The notes below the pieces were generated by a model that was not told the origin of the DNA, did no database searches, and was given only the letters and a program-made list of their open reading frames with translations. This document shows, in pieces, positions 13,530-15,820 of a stretch of 15,820 nucleotides of DNA; the first letter of the stretch is position 1, and each line of letters begins with the position of its first letter. Both the position numbers and the translations under genes were made by a program. The DNA is taken from contig CAWJTH010000180.1 of the NCBI GenBank assembly GCA_963845495.1, positions 1-15,820 on the forward strand, given 5' to 3'. The DNA is from JAZKFT01 sp963845495 (lineage in GTDB: Bacteria > Bacteroidota > Bacteroidia > Chitinophagales > Chitinophagaceae).

Positions 13530-15563
13530 ATGAAATTTTACGCATACTTTTTACTTACTTTTTTACCTAGTGTCGTTTTTTCCCAGTCAACAAAACCTGC
13601 TATTGCCAAAGAACCTGCTTGGATCACTAAAAATGTTATCGACTATTCTAAAATATCGCTTGATAATGAGGCGACTGATGGTTATGTAGATATTGCTTAT
13701 GAAACCCAAGTTTCATTGGCCGAACAAACCGAGTACGTTCGCAGGAGCAAGAAAATTATTTCGCAAGCAGGCATTCAAAACGGCTCGCAGGTTTCGGTAG
13801 ATTTTGACCCATCTTATCAACAATTATTTTTTAATTCTATCCGTATCATCCGCAACGGTGAAATTTTGAACAAACTTCAATTGAACGCTATCAAAACGGT
13901 TCAACAAGAAAAAGAACTGGATGATTTTATTTACAACGGCACATTAAATTCAATATTGATTTTGGATGATGTACGCCAAGGCGATATTATTGAATACAGC
14001 TACTTTATAAAGGGCTTCAACCCAATATTCAAAAAAAAGTATTCAGAAAAATTCCGTTTAAATTACTCCGTACCAATTTATGATTTGTATTATAAGCTTA
14101 TTGTGCCAGCCGATAGAAAAATAAATATTAAAAACCTTAACCATAACCTGCAACCAACTATCCATCCTGAAAACGGTGCAAAAATATATGAATGGCACAA
14201 AAATAATATTGGTCCGTTGGTAACGCAAGACTATTTACCTACTTGGTATAATCCTTATGCTGAAATTTTAGTGAGCGAATTTAACAGTTGGAAAGAAGTG
14301 AGTGATTGGGCAATGGAACTTTTTCCGTTAAAAAAAGAATTATCGCAGGCAGTGTTGAAAAAAGTAAAAGAAATTGAGGCAGCATATACCAGCGTAGAAG
14401 ATAGAACCCATGCCACATTGCAATTTGTTCAAGATGACATCCGATATATGGGTATTGAAATGGGCGTAAATTCACATAAACCCACAGACCCATCTAAAGT
14501 TTTTATACAACGTTTTGGCGATTGCAAAGAAAAATCTTACCTGCTTTGTGTTATGCTACACGCAATGGGCATAACGGCAAATGTGGTTTTGATAAATACT
14601 GATGATAAAAAGGAAATCAACAATTGGCTGCCCGCACCCACTAATTTCGATCATGCCACCGTAAGAATTAAATTGGGTAATGCTTATTATTGGTTCGACC
14701 CAACAATTGCTTACCAACGCGGCAATATTAAAGACCTGTTTTATCCTAATTATGAAGTGGGGCTTGTAATTGCCGATAGTACTACTGGCCTAACAAACAT
14801 TCCAGCCCACCAAGTAAGCTACCAGCACGTACAGGAACTTTTTACGGTTGGCGCTATGTATGGCAGCGGCACGTTAAAAGTAACCACCAATTTTAAAGGC
14901 CACGATGCAGACAATGTTAGGAACGACTTCAATACAGAAAGTAATAGCGAATTAATGACCAGCTATCAAAAATTTTACTCGGCTTATTATGATGGTATTA
15001 AAGCCGATAGTGTTACCCATAACGATGATGATAGCACCGGCATTTTTACCACCAACGAGTTTTACACCATTCCAAGATTTTGGACGGTTGAAAAAGACAA
15101 CGTTGATAAATTTTCTATTTCGCCTTTTGTTATTGATGCCAATTTTATTCGACCTAAAGAAAAAGACCGCAAAATGCCTTTCAAGATGGCATTTCCATCT
15201 AATTTCCAAGAAGAAATTATTGTGGATTTACCTACCGATTGGAACGTGACCGAAAGTGAGACGCATGTTAAGAATGCCAATTTCGCCTTTAACAGCAAAT
15301 TTTATTGCGAGTACAACCGGGTACATTTATTAACCGACTATGAAAGTTTTAAAGACCACATTACTGCCGATGAGGCTTCACAATATTTTGAAGATTACAA
15401 AAAATATGATGCTGGCGCTGATTTTGAAATTACTTCTGGTAAGAAAGACGCTGAAAGCAAACAATCTTCATCTACAAAAGACAAAATCATCGTTCTTTTA
15501 TTGATCATCATTGTTGTTGGCGGCTTAATTTGGTGGAGTCAAAGCAAAGGAAATAGGTATTAA
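13530..15563 (+). CDS. Exported DUF3857 / transglutaminase-like protein with C-terminal anchor
   Basis: A 677-residue protein of the DUF3857-transglutaminase architecture widespread in Bacteroidota. It begins with a signal peptide (MKFYAYFLLTFLPSVVFS, cleavage just before or after QS). DUF3857 follows (about 50-270; for example NILILDDVRQGDIIEYSY-type strands and PAWITKNVIDYSK near its start). The transglutaminase-like core then has an apparent complete triad: C332 in FGDCKEKS, H375 in FDHATV and D390 in FDPT, so cysteine-protease or transglutaminase-type activity is possible. A beta-rich C-terminal region ends in one membrane segment (IIVLLLIIIVVGGLIWW) and a short basic tail. It probably sits in the periplasm, anchored in the inner membrane. 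Substrates are unknown. ATG 13530 is preferred over an upstream TTG at 13488 because it starts exactly at the signal peptide. It is separated from tldE by a terminator and so independently transcribed. Confidence 0.9.
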   Translation: MKFYAYFLLTFLPSVVFSQSTKPAIAKEPAWITKNVIDYSKISLDNEATDGYVDIAYETQVSLAEQTEYVRRSKKIISQAGIQNGSQVSVDFDPSYQQLFFNSIRIIRNGEILNKLQLNAIKTVQQEKELDDFIYNGTLNSILILDDVRQGDIIEYSYFIKGFNPIFKKKYSEKFRLNYSVPIYDLYYKLIVPADRKINIKNLNHNLQPTIHPENGAKIYEWHKNNIGPLVTQDYLPTWYNPYAEILVSEFNSWKEVSDWAMELFPLKKELSQAVLKKVKEIEAAYTSVEDRTHATLQFVQDDIRYMGIEMGVNSHKPTDPSKVFIQRFGDCKEKSYLLCVMLHAMGITANVVLINTDDKKEINNWLPAPTNFDHATVRIKLGNAYYWFDPTIAYQRGNIKDLFYPNYEVGLVIADSTTGLTNIPAHQVSYQHVQELFTVGAMYGSGTLKVTTNFKGHDADNVRNDFNTESNSELMTSYQKFYSAYYDGIKADSVTHNDDDSTGIFTTNEFYTIPRFWTVEKDNVDKFSISPFVIDANFIRPKEKDRKMPFKMAFPSNFQEEIIVDLPTDWNVTESETHVKNANFAFNSKFYCEYNRVHLLTDYESFKDHITADEASQYFEDYKKYDAGADFEITSGKKDAESKQSSSTKDKIIVLLLIIIVVGGLIWWSQSKGNRY

Positions 15564-15755
15564 ATGATACAGTCCATTAAATTATCCTTCCGGTACCGTT
15601 GCCTCTTTCGTTTTCTCTTTTTCCTTTTTTTTAGCTTAGTTTCCACTTACGCTTATGAATCCTTCCACAAGTGTTCGAAACATAAAGGAGCATTTCGAAA
15701 GCTTAAACTCGATGCATTTTTTCTCTTCTTCTTTTTTTGCTTGATTTTAACGTGA
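15564..15755 (+). CDS. Doubtful small hydrophobic ORF after the DUF3857 gene
   Basis: A 63-codon ATG frame begins on the base right after the DUF3857 stop codon. The product would have a basic N-terminus, a Phe-rich hydrophobic stretch (about 14-31), a basic middle (HKCSKHKGAFRKLKL) and a second Phe-rich end. The DNA is pyrimidine-rich with long T runs, which yields Phe/Leu codons by chance, and I recognise no family. The position directly at a stop codon would allow translational coupling; nothing else supports it. Confidence 0.2.
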   Translation: MIQSIKLSFRYRCLFRFLFFLFFSLVSTYAYESFHKCSKHKGAFRKLKLDAFFLFFFFCLILT

Positions 15756-15820
15756 GTTTTGGATAGTATTTACTGATAATCAGACACTTGTCGTTTAAAA
15801 TTTGTTCGCAAGCAATACAT

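Overview
Most of this window (about 456-15820) reads as the genome of a low-GC Bacteroidota bacterium, probably from the Chitinophagaceae or a neighbouring family. The grounds are AT-rich DNA, weak or absent Shine-Dalgarno sites, a DUF4159 / MoxR / DUF58 / BatA-like / DUF4175 gene set, a Gfo/Idh/MocA oxidoreductase tail of the Bacteroidota type, and a DUF3857-transglutaminase protein. The first ~450 bases are different. They are GC-rich (about 60-70% in two lines counted by hand, against about 40% just after) and carry an NTF2/SnoaL-like gene on the minus strand. They meet the middle of the oxidoreductase gene at about 450-456, which is best explained as a chimeric join, or less likely an insertion that truncated the gene.

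Layout: (1) 1-449, foreign GC-rich segment. (2) 456-1187, C-terminal half of a Gfo/Idh/MocA oxidoreductase and its terminator. (3) 1188-1883, mostly non-coding, with one good candidate small gene: a 41-aa single-pass membrane protein on the minus strand with its own minus-strand terminator. (4) 1884-10195, DUF4159 gene (minus) divergent from a plus-strand run: MoxR ATPase, DUF58 protein, BatA-like membrane protein, DUF4175-like protein and an unrecognised membrane protein. The last four are packed with 2-nt gaps or a 4-nt overlap. (5) 10321-13463, the TldD/TldE metalloprotease pair, closed by a strong terminator. (6) 13530-15563, a secreted or membrane-anchored DUF3857-transglutaminase protein. 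(7) 15564-15820, a doubtful small ORF and nothing else recognised.

How the genes may work together: MoxR ATPases with DUF58/VWA partners are thought to remodel or activate protein complexes, and the BatA-like and DUF4175-like proteins would be the membrane and periplasmic part. TldD/TldE is a heterodimeric metalloprotease acting on modified or unfolded peptides. Its place next to the MoxR set suggests a functional link, but that is inference.

The most unusual signal is not a gene. Three spacers (2526-2696, 3826-3956, 11976-12056) each hold tandem arrays of 7-base units arranged as imperfect inverted repeats. Each locus has its own unit sequence (AGCTATG, AGTTGGT and AGTTGAG types), yet all fit AGYTNNN and share the same foldable architecture, and in at least two cases an arm sits right in front of a start codon. 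I know of no named element of this kind in Bacteroidota.
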